Assembly (NCBI GenBank): GCA_034521835.1
Contig: JAXHMA010000004.1
Coordinates: 620,001 to 684,000, forward strand
Length of the DNA stretch: 64,000 nucleotides
Direction of reading: 5' to 3'
DNA from: JAMQKA01 sp034521835
Lineage (GTDB): Bacteria; Bacteroidota; Rhodothermia; Balneolales; Balneolaceae
Both the position numbers and the translations under genes were made by a program. This document shows positions 18,132-26,231 of the stretch, in pieces (the stretch's first letter is position 1; every line of letters begins with the position of its first letter). Below the pieces are notes generated by a model. The model was not told the origin of the DNA. It did not search any database and saw nothing but the letters and a program-made list of their open reading frames with translations.

Positions 18132-18563
18132 TTGAGAAAAGGAAAAAAGTTGGGAGAAAAATCAGGCGAAATTCTGCAGAAGAATGTGCAATATCTGCTG
18201 GAAGAGTATTACGAGGGGAACGTCTCCAAAATGCAGCGGAGGACGGGGGTCAACCGGTCGGTCCTTTCCGAGCTTAAAAACGGGGCTAAAACGGAAGTGA
18301 ACAGTTCAACCTTGGTCCGATTTGCCAGGTCGGGCATTAACCTCAACTGGTTGCTGACGGGAACGGGAACCCCGTTTACCGCCAGCAACCAAGAGGACGG
18401 GGCTGCCGAACTGGATGCTCGGCAGCTGCTGGACAATCGCACCTCCCAGATCAAGAAGTTGACAAGTGAGATTGAAGACCAGCTATCGGCTCGGCCAGAG
18501 CTCCAGCTCGATCCGGATGTTCAGACCGCACTTCTTGAACTACTGAAGACAGCCGTTCGATAA
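18132..18563 (+). CDS. Phage-type HTH repressor (CI-like)
   Basis: The 143-residue product has an N-terminal helix-turn-helix (VSKMQRRTGVNRSVLSELKN) followed by GINLNWLLTGTGTPF, a signature of phage and ICE CI-type repressors. The C-terminal part is helical and lacks a LexA/CI S24 protease domain, so SOS-type cleavage is not expected. The frame begins at a TTG at 18132; no ATG precedes the HTH, so TTG is the likely start. It is transcribed away from the replication operon and probably keeps it silent. Confidence 0.72.
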   Translation: MRKGKKLGEKSGEILQKNVQYLLEEYYEGNVSKMQRRTGVNRSVLSELKNGAKTEVNSSTLVRFARSGINLNWLLTGTGTPFTASNQEDGAAELDARQLLDNRTSQIKKLTSEIEDQLSARPELQLDPDVQTALLELLKTAVR

Positions 18564-18828
18564 GGGCGAGAAGTTCTTGTTTGCCTTTTGCGGGTCGCTG
18601 ACCCGTAATCTGCGTAGTTGGTAGAGAGGATGTTATGCCGTTAGTCATCGTAGGTTGCGCTCCTGTAATATGTATGTTCTAGTCTGTAGTGGTACCAAAA
18701 AAAACGAAATGATAAAAAGAGAAACTCGCGACTAGTTTGTTACACTTTTTGAGAATTATTTTTTTCTAATTTTTACGCTGACATTGCGAGCCGGCCAGCG
18801 GGTAATCTCATGCGCATTGCGCAGGCCA

Positions 18829-19038
18829 TCAGACCTCATCCAGTTGATCTACGGACTGTACCAGTGGTCGTTGTTCCAGCCATTCTCTAATTTCGCTTTC
18901 CAGCCACCCAACCGTGCGGGTAGAAATTTGTTTGCGGCGGGGCAACTCGCCTCGTTTTTCCATGCGCCAGATGGTTACGGTGGAAACGGACAGTAGCTCG
19001 GCCAGTTGTTTGGGACGTACGATTTGCAAAGTGCTCAT
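18829..19038 (-). CDS. AlpA-like excisionase/regulator
   Basis: The 69-residue protein has a MerR/AlpA-type winged helix: MSTLQIVRPKQLAELLSVST followed by VTIWRMEKRGELPRRKQI and a wing ending WLESEIREWLEQR. Such proteins act as excisionases or activators of integrase genes in cryptic prophages and satellites. It sits between the repressor and the 372-residue gene near tRNA-Asp. It implies that the element once had an integrase, which I could not find. The region 18564-18828 shows no other gene. Confidence 0.75.
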   Translation of the reverse strand: MSTLQIVRPKQLAELLSVSTVTIWRMEKRGELPRRKQISTRTVGWLESEIREWLEQRPLVQSVDQLDEV

Positions 19039-19160
19039 GATATCTATAGTAATTACGAGTTATTGGTTGACATCATGGTAAGCCCCCTGAAAACTGGAAA
19101 ACAAGTTCTCAGGCCGACTAAAATAGACGGTATTAAGGCTGGCAAGAGTGGAATTTGAAA

Positions 19161-20279
19161 TTACGGCGTGCGAGGGGCCGTTGCATCATCCCCGAATACC
19201 TGCCGCCCATAGTTGGTGATCCAGTTCCGGATGGTCTTCGGATCGGGGGTGACGGGGATCTTGCCGCTCACGACTCGCTTGATCGCTTCGACATGACGCT
19301 TCAGGCTTCGCAGCTCATGCCGTAGGATGTACTCCCTGGTCTCGGTCATGGCCATGGCAACGACTTCGATCTCATAGACGACATATTTAGCCCGCTGCTG
19401 GAAGGCCCGAGCCACCAGCCACGGATCCGGCATATTCCGGCGGGCATGATCGACCTCGGAGAAGTCCTGGCCCGTAATCAGGTGTTCGAGCATGGTTTCC
19501 AGGGGCAGGATACTGCGGGCCAGGCGCCCAGCCACTAGCAAAATAGGTTCCCGACTCCTTCCGAGCGACAACAGCCGACTGGCCGTCGCCTCCTTCAGCG
19601 GACCGGAGACAAACCGGTTGGAGGCTATAATTTCGGGGATCCAATAGCTGTTCAGTCTCTTAGGTGTTGCTCCTCCTACGATGGCCTCCTCAAACAACCG
19701 GCGGATCTCGGAAAATACGAGAGGACGGTCTGCTTTTACCTTAACGGCCAGCTCTTCTTTCGGTATTCCTCGCATCGCTTGACCGGTCTCCAGGTAGAAG
19801 ACTTTTAGCACCTCCCCCATCTCCCGGTTAATGCGCCAGGCCTGGGCTGCCTGCCGCTGAATTTGTTGGGTTAGTGCGTTTCTGTATGCGCTCATCCTGC
19901 TGGTGAGATCAATGGGAGAGGTGCTCAGATCGAATTGTGCAGAGATCCTCCGGTAGTCCTCCTTGCTATCTTCTACCGAAGATAATCTCGTGCTGATAAA
20001 CCTGTAGTGTGGACAGACGAATCCACCCTCATTGTCATTTGCCGGTTCGCAGGCTCTGCCTGTTTGCCGTTCATTGCTCTTCTCATCGGGGGCAAGGGGA
20101 AAGTGGTAGGGCCCGTTTGAAATAGAAAAATCTATGGGTTCGGGGAGCTCGAAGAAGGCTTCCCAGTTGGCATGCCCGTCATCCCGGTCTTTCCATCCCA
20201 ACAGATGCCCGCCTCCAGCCAATCGCGATGAATAGTCTTGCAGGCTCTTCGGCTGCTCCTCAGATATATTTTGAATCAT
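19161..20279 (-). CDS. Hypothetical 372-aa protein at tRNA-proximal end of element
   Basis: No family is recognised. The N-terminal 100 residues are low in structure-forming motifs; the rest is strongly helical, with a basic middle (TQQIQRQAAQAWRINREMGE). I looked for tyrosine-recombinase (R...HxxR...Y) and serine-recombinase signatures and found neither. Its place next to the tRNA gene is where an integrase usually sits, so a divergent recombination role cannot be excluded. The 288 bp to the tRNA gene hold a terminator and a doubled TTGTCCCC motif (20463-20483). Confidence 0.6.
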   Translation of the reverse strand: MIQNISEEQPKSLQDYSSRLAGGGHLLGWKDRDDGHANWEAFFELPEPIDFSISNGPYHFPLAPDEKSNERQTGRACEPANDNEGGFVCPHYRFISTRLSSVEDSKEDYRRISAQFDLSTSPIDLTSRMSAYRNALTQQIQRQAAQAWRINREMGEVLKVFYLETGQAMRGIPKEELAVKVKADRPLVFSEIRRLFEEAIVGGATPKRLNSYWIPEIIASNRFVSGPLKEATASRLLSLGRSREPILLVAGRLARSILPLETMLEHLITGQDFSEVDHARRNMPDPWLVARAFQQRAKYVVYEIEVVAMAMTETREYILRHELRSLKRHVEAIKRVVSGKIPVTPDPKTIRNWITNYGRQVFGDDATAPRTP

Positions 20280-20523
20280 TTAGCACATTACATTTAAAAG
20301 AAGTACCTACTCAATTTGCAGGTATATTCTGGGTAAAAGGAATGCATGTAAGGTACGATCATTTCCAATAAATTGCCTGAAACTGGGATGGGAAAATGAA
20401 CTTTCTCGCACAGGATTTCAGGAGATTTCATAAAAATATTTTCATACCGTTACCCTAGTTTGTTGTCCCCCTGTTGTCCCCGAACATTTTTAGCGAGCTT
20501 TTTTTGAAGGATTTTGGCCAAAT

Positions 20524-20560
20524 AAAAAAGCCCCTAACTCTTTATGAGTCAAGGGCTTAG
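20524..20560 (-). terminator. Rho-independent terminator of tRNA-Asp
   Basis: Read on the minus strand, an AAGCCCTTGACTC arm pairs with GAGTTAGGGGCTT across a short AT loop, followed by a T-run. It lies directly after the tRNA 3' end. Confidence 0.85.
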
Positions 20561-20567
20561 GGTTTTG

Positions 20568-20641
20568 CGATCCGGACGAGATTCGAACTCGCGACCTCCT
20601 GCGTGACAGGCAGGCGTTCTAACCAGCTGAACTACCGGACC
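20568..20641 (-). tRNA. tRNA-Asp (anticodon GTC)
   Basis: The minus strand gives a 74-nt cloverleaf. The acceptor GGTCCGG pairs with CCGGATC, with one G-U pair. The D-arm is present, the anticodon arm CCTGC-CTGTCAC-GCAGG exposes GTC, and the T-arm contains GTTCGAATC. No CCA is encoded. tRNA genes are common integration targets, and the mobile element to the left lies on the 3' side of this gene. I did not find a second copy of the tRNA 3' end within the window. Confidence 0.95.
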
Positions 20642-20801
20642 AATTGAATCAGTATTTCAAAAAAAGAATGCTACCGCTTTTTTTAAGAGCTTCAAATATA
20701 ACGTTCTTTGCTGAATGATGTCAAGATAAAAATTCATCAAAACAAGCGTTCGAAAGAATGTGAATATCATGTATCATTAAGAAAAATGATAGTACGCTCT
20801 G

Positions 20802-21194
20802 ATGTATAGAAAAAGCTATATCGAAATAAGCAACAATATAGAGGTAGAGGTACGGCCCGCTTACCTGGAAGATCGGTCAGAGATTCTCAGAAGGAAACAT
20901 CTTTTCGTGTACTTTATCACCATACGAAACCGTGGAGCGGTTCAAGTACAGTTGCTCAATCGGCATTGGGAAATCGAGGATTCGGCAGGAGAAACCTATG
21001 AGGTGGATGGAGATGGCGTCATTGGCAAGAAACCCTATATTGGGCCGGGAGAAAAGTTTGAGTATAATAGTTCCTGCATGTTGAAATCTCACCGGGGGAA
21101 AATGAAGGGATACTACATCATGAAAAATGAGAACAGAGAAAAAATCAAAGTCGTAATTCCCGAATTTACCCTTACCTCTCATAGACTAAATTAA
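20802..21194 (+). CDS. apaG: ApaG-domain protein
   Basis: The 130-residue protein matches the ApaG (DUF525) family over its whole length, with the hallmark segment GDGVIGKKPYIGPGEKFEY followed by GKMKGYY. ApaG folds as a fibronectin-III-like beta sandwich; its biochemical role is unclear, though it has been linked to cobalt/magnesium tolerance and nucleotide binding. The start ATG at 20802 gives MYRKSYIEIS. It is monocistronic and faces the convergent gpx gene. Confidence 0.92.
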   Translation: MYRKSYIEISNNIEVEVRPAYLEDRSEILRRKHLFVYFITIRNRGAVQVQLLNRHWEIEDSAGETYEVDGDGVIGKKPYIGPGEKFEYNSSCMLKSHRGKMKGYYIMKNENREKIKVVIPEFTLTSHRLN

Positions 21195-21218
21195 CGCATA
21201 GCAACTACATAGGTGCCG

Positions 21219-21256
21219 TAAAAAAAGGAGGACCGCAAGTATCAGTTGCGATCCTC
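21219..21256 (-). terminator. Terminator of glutathione peroxidase gene
   Basis: On the minus strand GAGGATCGCAA pairs with TTGCGGTCCTC (one G-T mismatch), and a run of seven T follows. It lies about 50 bp beyond the gpx stop codon and may also serve apaG from the other side. Confidence 0.75.
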
Positions 21257-21303
21257 TGTCGGGATGGTGATGGGATGTTAGGGATATTCTTTTTTACTTA
21301 ATA

Positions 21304-21852
21304 CTACAACGCATTGTCAATCGCATTTATTATCTGGTCACTCTGCGGAGTGACATCACTTCGGAACCGGCGCAAAAGCTTACCGTCCTTGCTCACTAAA
21401 AACTTCTCAAAATTCCACTTAATTTCACCAGTGAAATCAGGGTTTTGCTGTTGAGTTAAATAATCAAACAAGGGGTTAATATCGTTCCCTTTTACTGAAA
21501 TTTTTGAAAACATCGGGAATGTGACCCCGTAATTCACCTTACAAAACTGTTTAATTTCGCCATCCGTTCCAGGTTCTTGTCCCCCAAAATTATTTGCGGG
21601 AAATCCAAGTACTTCAACGCCCTTGTCTTTATAATTTTCATAAAGAGCCTGCAGCCCCTCATATTGCGGGGTATACCCACATTCCGAGGCGGTATTGACA
21701 ATTAAAAGAACTTTGCCATCAAACTTTTTTAAAGGAATGTTTTCTCCTTCAATATTATTAAGTTCAAAATCGTGCACGGATTCCACTTTTTCATCAATAC
21801 CAGACGTCAAGCTCACTAGCGAAATAACTAAGAATATTGAAAGAAATTTCAT
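21304..21852 (-). CDS. Glutathione peroxidase-family thiol peroxidase, exported
   Basis: The 182-residue protein starts with a signal peptide (MKFLSIFLVISLVSLTSG), so it acts outside the cytoplasm. The GPx family motifs are NTASECGY with the peroxidatic Cys58, GFPANNFGGQEPG with the active-site Gln, and WNFEKFLV with the active-site Trp. Cysteine replaces selenocysteine, as usual in bacteria, and reduction is probably by thioredoxin. It removes hydroperoxides. A terminator follows the stop codon. Confidence 0.92.
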   Translation of the reverse strand: MKFLSIFLVISLVSLTSGIDEKVESVHDFELNNIEGENIPLKKFDGKVLLIVNTASECGYTPQYEGLQALYENYKDKGVEVLGFPANNFGGQEPGTDGEIKQFCKVNYGVTFPMFSKISVKGNDINPLFDYLTQQQNPDFTGEIKWNFEKFLVSKDGKLLRRFRSDVTPQSDQIINAIDNAL

Positions 21853-21966
21853 CGTTATACTCCTTTATTTGAGTCTCCAAATATACGGTCTAAATGTGAA
21901 TTTTTAATGAAGAGTTCCCTATGAGAAAAAACTGTTATAGTTTAGGATATATTTTTCTGTTTATCA

Positions 21967-22686
21967 GTGCTCATTGTCAGTGCTGGGTTAACCAATACTG
22001 CCCGGGCACAGATGTTTTCGGTTCAGGAGGATGAAACAGAACAGCGGCTGCTGAATACTCCTAATACCGCTGTTTATATAGGATGGGAGCCCGCTGAATT
22101 TTTATATAAAGGAGAAGCACCCAGAATGCAGGGAGGCCCCGGTTCCTATGAGTTTGATGGACCACTGCTCAGGATGAAGTTCGAGACCATCGGTTTCGAG
22201 GCGCATTTGGGGGTTGGCGGCAAGATGACCGGCATCGATGAGATAGGCTATTTTGATGCAGGAGTCAAGGCAATCCGCGGTATATCACTTGTTCGCAGCC
22301 AGACTTTTCAACTTCAGGTGCCTCTTCAACTTCGTTCCAGCATCAATACAGTTTCCAACAACGAGCAGATAAGCGGTGATGCCCAATTCAGGCAGGCCAC
22401 GATGGAGTTCGGCGGCGGCGGTAAGGTCGGCGTTCGGCTTGGGCAGGGTATTCGATTTACAGCGTCTGCTATTCCCAGTTATGGGTTTTCATTTGCAACC
22501 GGCGGAATTTTTGGCGGACAAATCTACGAGCTTGAAACACAAACCCGATTCTATGTAGATCGGTTGTTCGGCCAGGTAGGTCTTTCGGCGGGCTGGGATT
22601 ACGGCTTTAAACGATTTGACGTTGATGATGATGAATTTGATTACAATTTTAGATCCCATAGTTTTCTTATAGGGCTAACCTTTTAG
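21967..22686 (+). CDS. Secreted beta-rich (outer-membrane barrel-like) protein; 5' end possibly frameshifted
   Basis: The open frame begins at GTG 21967 and gives 239 residues of alternating hydrophobic/aromatic sequence ending in SHSFLIGLTF, typical of a membrane beta barrel. The visible leader LIVSAGLTNTARA is short. An ATG at 21921 in another frame encodes MRKNCYSLGYIFLFI, the missing front of a normal signal peptide; one base near 21965 separates the frames. So either a single-base insertion is present or the GTG is used. It is followed after three bases by the next gene. Confidence 0.6.
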   Translation: MLIVSAGLTNTARAQMFSVQEDETEQRLLNTPNTAVYIGWEPAEFLYKGEAPRMQGGPGSYEFDGPLLRMKFETIGFEAHLGVGGKMTGIDEIGYFDAGVKAIRGISLVRSQTFQLQVPLQLRSSINTVSNNEQISGDAQFRQATMEFGGGGKVGVRLGQGIRFTASAIPSYGFSFATGGIFGGQIYELETQTRFYVDRLFGQVGLSAGWDYGFKRFDVDDDEFDYNFRSHSFLIGLTF

Positions 22687-22689
22687 CAT

Positions 22690-22995
22690 ATGAAATCTGA
22701 AAAGTTACTGCTTGAACTGGAACAATTGATAGAACAGGCGGGGTACACCATCCGCAAGGAGAGAGGCACGTTTCGGGGAGATCACTGCATCGTAGAGGGT
22801 GATAAGCTGGTGGTGGTGAACCGCAGCAGGCCGGTTGAGCTGCAAGTTGGTATTTTGGCGCGCGTGCTTAAAAAGCTAAACATGCAGGATACCTACATAA
22901 AACCTGCCGTCCGTAAAGAGCTGGAAACGCTCTGGAAGCGATTTGAAAAGTTCGGCGAAAAAGAAATAGATGAACTCGATTTTGATCAGACATAA
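22690..22995 (+). CDS. Conserved small hypothetical protein (101 aa)
   Basis: No named family is recognised. The product begins MKSEKLLLELEQLIEQAGYT and looks alpha/beta, with a helical C-terminus (ELETLWKRFEKFGEKEIDEL). Its stop overlaps the start of the metallo-hydrolase gene (TAATG), and it begins three bases after the barrel-like gene, so the three form an operon. A role linked to the hydrolase is inference only. Confidence 0.65.
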   Translation: MKSEKLLLELEQLIEQAGYTIRKERGTFRGDHCIVEGDKLVVVNRSRPVELQVGILARVLKKLNMQDTYIKPAVRKELETLWKRFEKFGEKEIDELDFDQT

Positions 22996-23756
22996 TGAAG
23001 TTAACGTTTCTCGGTACCGGAACATCCATGGGCGTACCAACCGCAGGTGGGTTTGGCAGCGAGCTTATCAAGGGAGATCCGCGTGATGAGCGCTGGCGCT
23101 GTTCGGCCTGGATACAAACAGAAGAATCGTCCATTATCATAGATACAGGACCAGAGTTCAGGCTTCAGACCCTCCGGGCGGGCATCACGCGCGTGGATAC
23201 GGTGTTGATCACCCACGAACATATGGATCATATTTCGGGGCTTGATGACTTGCGGCCATTTTGCTACAAGCAAAAGCAGACCATCCCGGTATACACCTCG
23301 GAAACCTGTAAGGAGGCGATCAAGCGAAGATTTGAATATATGTTTGGTCCCGATCGCTATCCCGGGGCTACCTCGGTAGAGTTAAATGTCGTGGAGGACC
23401 CCTTTGCATTTCAGGATGTGACTATTACGCCGCTGCCCGCCAACCACGGCAAGGTCAGGGTGTTGGGATTTAGAGTTGGGGATATCGCCTATCTTACCGA
23501 TGTAAAAGCGATCCCGGAAAACACAGAAAAATTGATCAAAGGAGCCCAGGTGCTGGTACTCAGCGGTCTTCGATGGGAGCCGGAGCATCCCACTCACATG
23601 ACTATTCCGGAAGCAATTGAACAGGCGGATAAACTGGAGATCCCCAAAACCTACCTTATCCACATGAATTCGCGGGTGAATCACAAAGAGAGCAGCCAGC
23701 GACTGCCCGACCATGTAAGCCTGGCGTATGATCAGCTTGAGCTGGAGATAGAATAA
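22995..23756 (+). CDS. Metallo-beta-lactamase-fold hydrolase (PhnP/lipoate-protein-ligase-linked type)
   Basis: The 253-residue protein begins MKLTFLGTGTSMGVPT. It has the zinc-binding motif THEHMDHISG, then PANHGKVRVLGFR, YLTDVK and HPTHMTIPEAIEQA, matching the PhnP-like branch of the MBL fold. PhnP hydrolyses cyclic phosphodiesters in phosphonate breakdown, but no phn genes are near, so the substrate here is uncertain. It overlaps the upstream small gene by one base. Confidence 0.87.
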   Translation: MKLTFLGTGTSMGVPTAGGFGSELIKGDPRDERWRCSAWIQTEESSIIIDTGPEFRLQTLRAGITRVDTVLITHEHMDHISGLDDLRPFCYKQKQTIPVYTSETCKEAIKRRFEYMFGPDRYPGATSVELNVVEDPFAFQDVTITPLPANHGKVRVLGFRVGDIAYLTDVKAIPENTEKLIKGAQVLVLSGLRWEPEHPTHMTIPEAIEQADKLEIPKTYLIHMNSRVNHKESSQRLPDHVSLAYDQLELEIE

Positions 23757-23776
23757 AAAAGGGAGAGCCTCTCCCA
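23753..23776 (-). terminator. Terminator of manC (possibly shared)
   Basis: GGGAGAG and CTCTCCC form a tight hairpin between two convergent stops. On the minus strand it is followed by six T, so it mainly serves the leftward manC gene. Confidence 0.75.
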
Positions 23777-23801
23777 CGGCATAGAGCAATTGTAGGGTTT
23801 C

Positions 23802-24878
23802 TTACAAAAACTGCTCGGTTTCGTCCGATGCCTTAAGCGCGTTTACAATCTGCTTGACCCCCTGCGCTTTATCCAGGTTGCAGATCAGCAGGGCGTTATC
23901 GGTTTCTACCACGGCCAGGTTTTCAACACCAACCAGGGCCACCATTTTGTCGGATTGTGTTTGGACTAGGTTGTTGAGGGCCTGTTCTGTTTGCAGATTT
24001 TTTGTTTGGACCACGTTTCCATTCTCATCTTTGGATCGCAGCTCATACAAGGCCGTCCAGCTGCCCACATCATTCCAGCCAAATTCTCCGGGCACTACGA
24101 ACACCGAGGTGGCATGCTCCATAATACCGTAGTCGATAGAGATGGAAGGGCAATTTTCATAAAACGTGCGCAGCGTGATTGGTGAAATCATGGCTTTAGC
24201 TTGCATCTCCTCAATTTGGGTATATATCTCCGGCTGGTGCTGCTTAAACTGATCGATTACGGTGGAGGCTTTCCAGATAAACATGCCGCTGTTCCACAGG
24301 TAGTTGCCTGCCTTGACAAAGGAATTAGCGGTCTGCTCGTCCGGTTTCTCCGTAAATTTTTTGACCTTTCGGACATCATTGCCTTCAAGTCTTTTGCCGC
24401 TGTTCTTGTCAAATTCTATATAGCCGTAGCCAGTTTCAGCGCGGCCTGGTTTAATCCCAATAGTTACCAAACAGTTATCTTCCGCTTTGGCAGCGGCCGT
24501 TTTAAGGATGGAGACAAAGCGATCTTCCTGCTCAATGTAGTGATCGGCGGGCAGAACGATCATCGTGGCTTCAGGATCCCGTTCGTGGAGTAACCCTGCA
24601 GCAAATGCTACACAAGGAGCTGTATTCTTGGCGATCGGTTCACCTACAATGTTGGCTTTTGGCAGTTGGGGCAGTTGCTCCTGCACCAGGTCCGTATACC
24701 GATCATTGGTCACAACTAAGATGCGCTCGGCGGGAATCAGCTTTTGGATGCGTTCGGCTGTCATCTGCAGCATAGTCTGCTCGCCAAACAGGTTCAAAAA
24801 CTGTTTCGGGGTTTTCCTGGTACTTTTAGGCCAAAAACGGGTGCCCGATCCGCCGGCCATGATTACGGCGTGTAGCAT
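23802..24878 (-). CDS. manC: Mannose-1-phosphate guanylyltransferase
   Basis: The 358-residue enzyme makes GDP-mannose from mannose-1-phosphate and GTP for surface polysaccharides. The N-terminal nucleotidyltransferase motif GGSGTRFWPKSTRKTPKQFL is clear, followed by VLPADHYI, KKFTEKPD, YLWNSGMFIWKA and GEFGWNDVGSW. It lacks the C-terminal isomerase domain of bifunctional enzymes, which is normal for this length. The gene stands alone and ends at a terminator. The upstream intergenic region carries a MITE. Confidence 0.93.
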   Translation of the reverse strand: MLHAVIMAGGSGTRFWPKSTRKTPKQFLNLFGEQTMLQMTAERIQKLIPAERILVVTNDRYTDLVQEQLPQLPKANIVGEPIAKNTAPCVAFAAGLLHERDPEATMIVLPADHYIEQEDRFVSILKTAAAKAEDNCLVTIGIKPGRAETGYGYIEFDKNSGKRLEGNDVRKVKKFTEKPDEQTANSFVKAGNYLWNSGMFIWKASTVIDQFKQHQPEIYTQIEEMQAKAMISPITLRTFYENCPSISIDYGIMEHATSVFVVPGEFGWNDVGSWTALYELRSKDENGNVVQTKNLQTEQALNNLVQTQSDKMVALVGVENLAVVETDNALLICNLDKAQGVKQIVNALKASDETEQFL

Positions 24879-25002
24879 GGTTGGGAATGTTAAATAATTG
24901 GATTTAGTATTGGATTATACTGGAATTGAATGTAGGAAATCGACAGTGAATAGTGAAGCTGACCGGGGAAATAGAACATTGTATACTGAGGTGTTTTTTT
25001 AG

Positions 25003-25229
25003 CCCGGATTATTCACTATGAAATTTGATTTTGAACGAGGCGAGGGGAAATGACCGCGCAAAGGCGCCTGTGCATCTTGAGCACGGCTTTTTCCCGTCAA
25101 CGAAGTGCAGGGCCAAATTTCGCAGCCGTTAGTTACAACACCCATAGTTAAGCTATTTGTTATCTTTGACAGGTAGCACAATATCAATGAACTACCCCGT
25201 ATATATCACAATTTCGTGACTAATCCGGG
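25003..25229. mobile_element. MITE-like element, 227 bp, with TTAG duplication
   Basis: Terminal inverted repeats CCCGGATTATTCAC (left) and GTGACTAATCCGGG (right) extend inward into GAAATT. TTAG flanks both sides (24999-25002 and 25230-25233), a 4-bp target duplication. A shorter relative with the same ends lies at 63196-63299. The termini resemble those I associate with IS1380-type elements, though that parent is inference. No transposase is encoded. Confidence 0.75.
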
Positions 25230-25233
25230 TTAG

Positions 25234-25609
25234 GACTAGCTCAAAAGATGCCTAATTGTGCTTTCAGAATTCCAAAGTTAACTTCTGGCGATTCAAAAGA
25301 GTTTGGATAGTCCGACTAATAAATTGGTATGCTAATTCCGGCATAATTAGTCGCTGCAATACAGGGGAACTACCTGAAATAGCTAAATAATCTTGTATTT
25401 TTAACGTGAGAACAATTCTCTAAGCTATTAAATACAGTACATCAATATCTTTTGAGAAGGTCCTATTTAGCCCGTGGTACTTTAGAATACTAATTGGTTA
25501 TGTAAGAAAAATTAATCTTTCGGCTGAAATATGAGTGTTTTCCTAATACTTCGGTTTTCCTTTAAATAGTACAGCGAATTTAGATCGCTTTGTGTAAAAA
25601 ACTACTTGT
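25234..25609. other. Intergenic region with no gene seen
   Basis: About 376 AT-rich bases between the MITE and the DUF488 gene. No frame of useful length, tRNA or clear terminator was found. It probably holds the promoter of the DUF488 gene. Confidence 0.5.
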
Positions 25610-25978
25610 ATGTGCAACTATTATCCGGTCAAGACAAAACGAATATATGAAGAACCCGCTGCGCAAGATGGCTATCGGGTGTTGGTGGATCGCTTGTGGC
25701 CGCGCGGTGTTTCCAAAGAGGATGCGCAACTGGATGCGTGGTTGAAGGAGATCGCTCCCTCTGATGATTTGCGTAAGTGGTTTAATCACGATCCGGATAA
25801 ATTTGAAGAATTCAAACAGCGATACAACCAAGAGCTCCGGGATAAGGAGGAGCTATTGGTGAAGCTGTTAAAAAAATCGGCAGAAACCCCGGTCACCCTG
25901 CTATATGCCGCAAAGGATACCCAACATAATCAGGCGGTGGTGCTGGCAGAGTGGCTCCGAAGTAAACAACATGAATAA
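25610..25978 (+). CDS. DUF488-family protein
   Basis: The 122-residue protein has the DUF488 signature VKTKRIYEEP, YRVLVDRLWPRGVSKED, then LRKWFNHDP and TLLYAAKDTQHNQAVVL. The family is widespread and of unknown activity. The match covers the whole length. It is monocistronic; the 250 bp after it show no gene. Confidence 0.9.
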   Translation: MCNYYPVKTKRIYEEPAAQDGYRVLVDRLWPRGVSKEDAQLDAWLKEIAPSDDLRKWFNHDPDKFEEFKQRYNQELRDKEELLVKLLKKSAETPVTLLYAAKDTQHNQAVVLAEWLRSKQHE

Positions 25979-26231
25979 GCCGAAATCAGTTTTATAAAAA
26001 AGTGGAAGAATCTTTGCAAAAAAATATAATTCTCATTGTTATGAGGGCGCATTGGAGGATGAGAAGATAAAATTAAGAGACCTTAAATTTATTCTTGGGA
26101 CTGAACCTACATCTTAGAGAAAGTACAATAGTGTTGGATGCTTTTAGCATCTCTCTTTGAAGTTTCTAGGATCAAGGGTGGTGAAACGGGCAGGAATTAA
26201 TATTTTCAGAAAAGCAGATAAAGAGATCTTT

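Noticed and set aside
19161..20279. Tyrosine integrase at tRNA-Asp
   Set aside because: No R-H-x-x-R...Y catalytic pattern was found in the 372-residue protein.
24999..25187. 62-residue leftward ORF inside the MITE
   Set aside because: It includes the terminal inverted repeat of the element and has no protein-like pattern.
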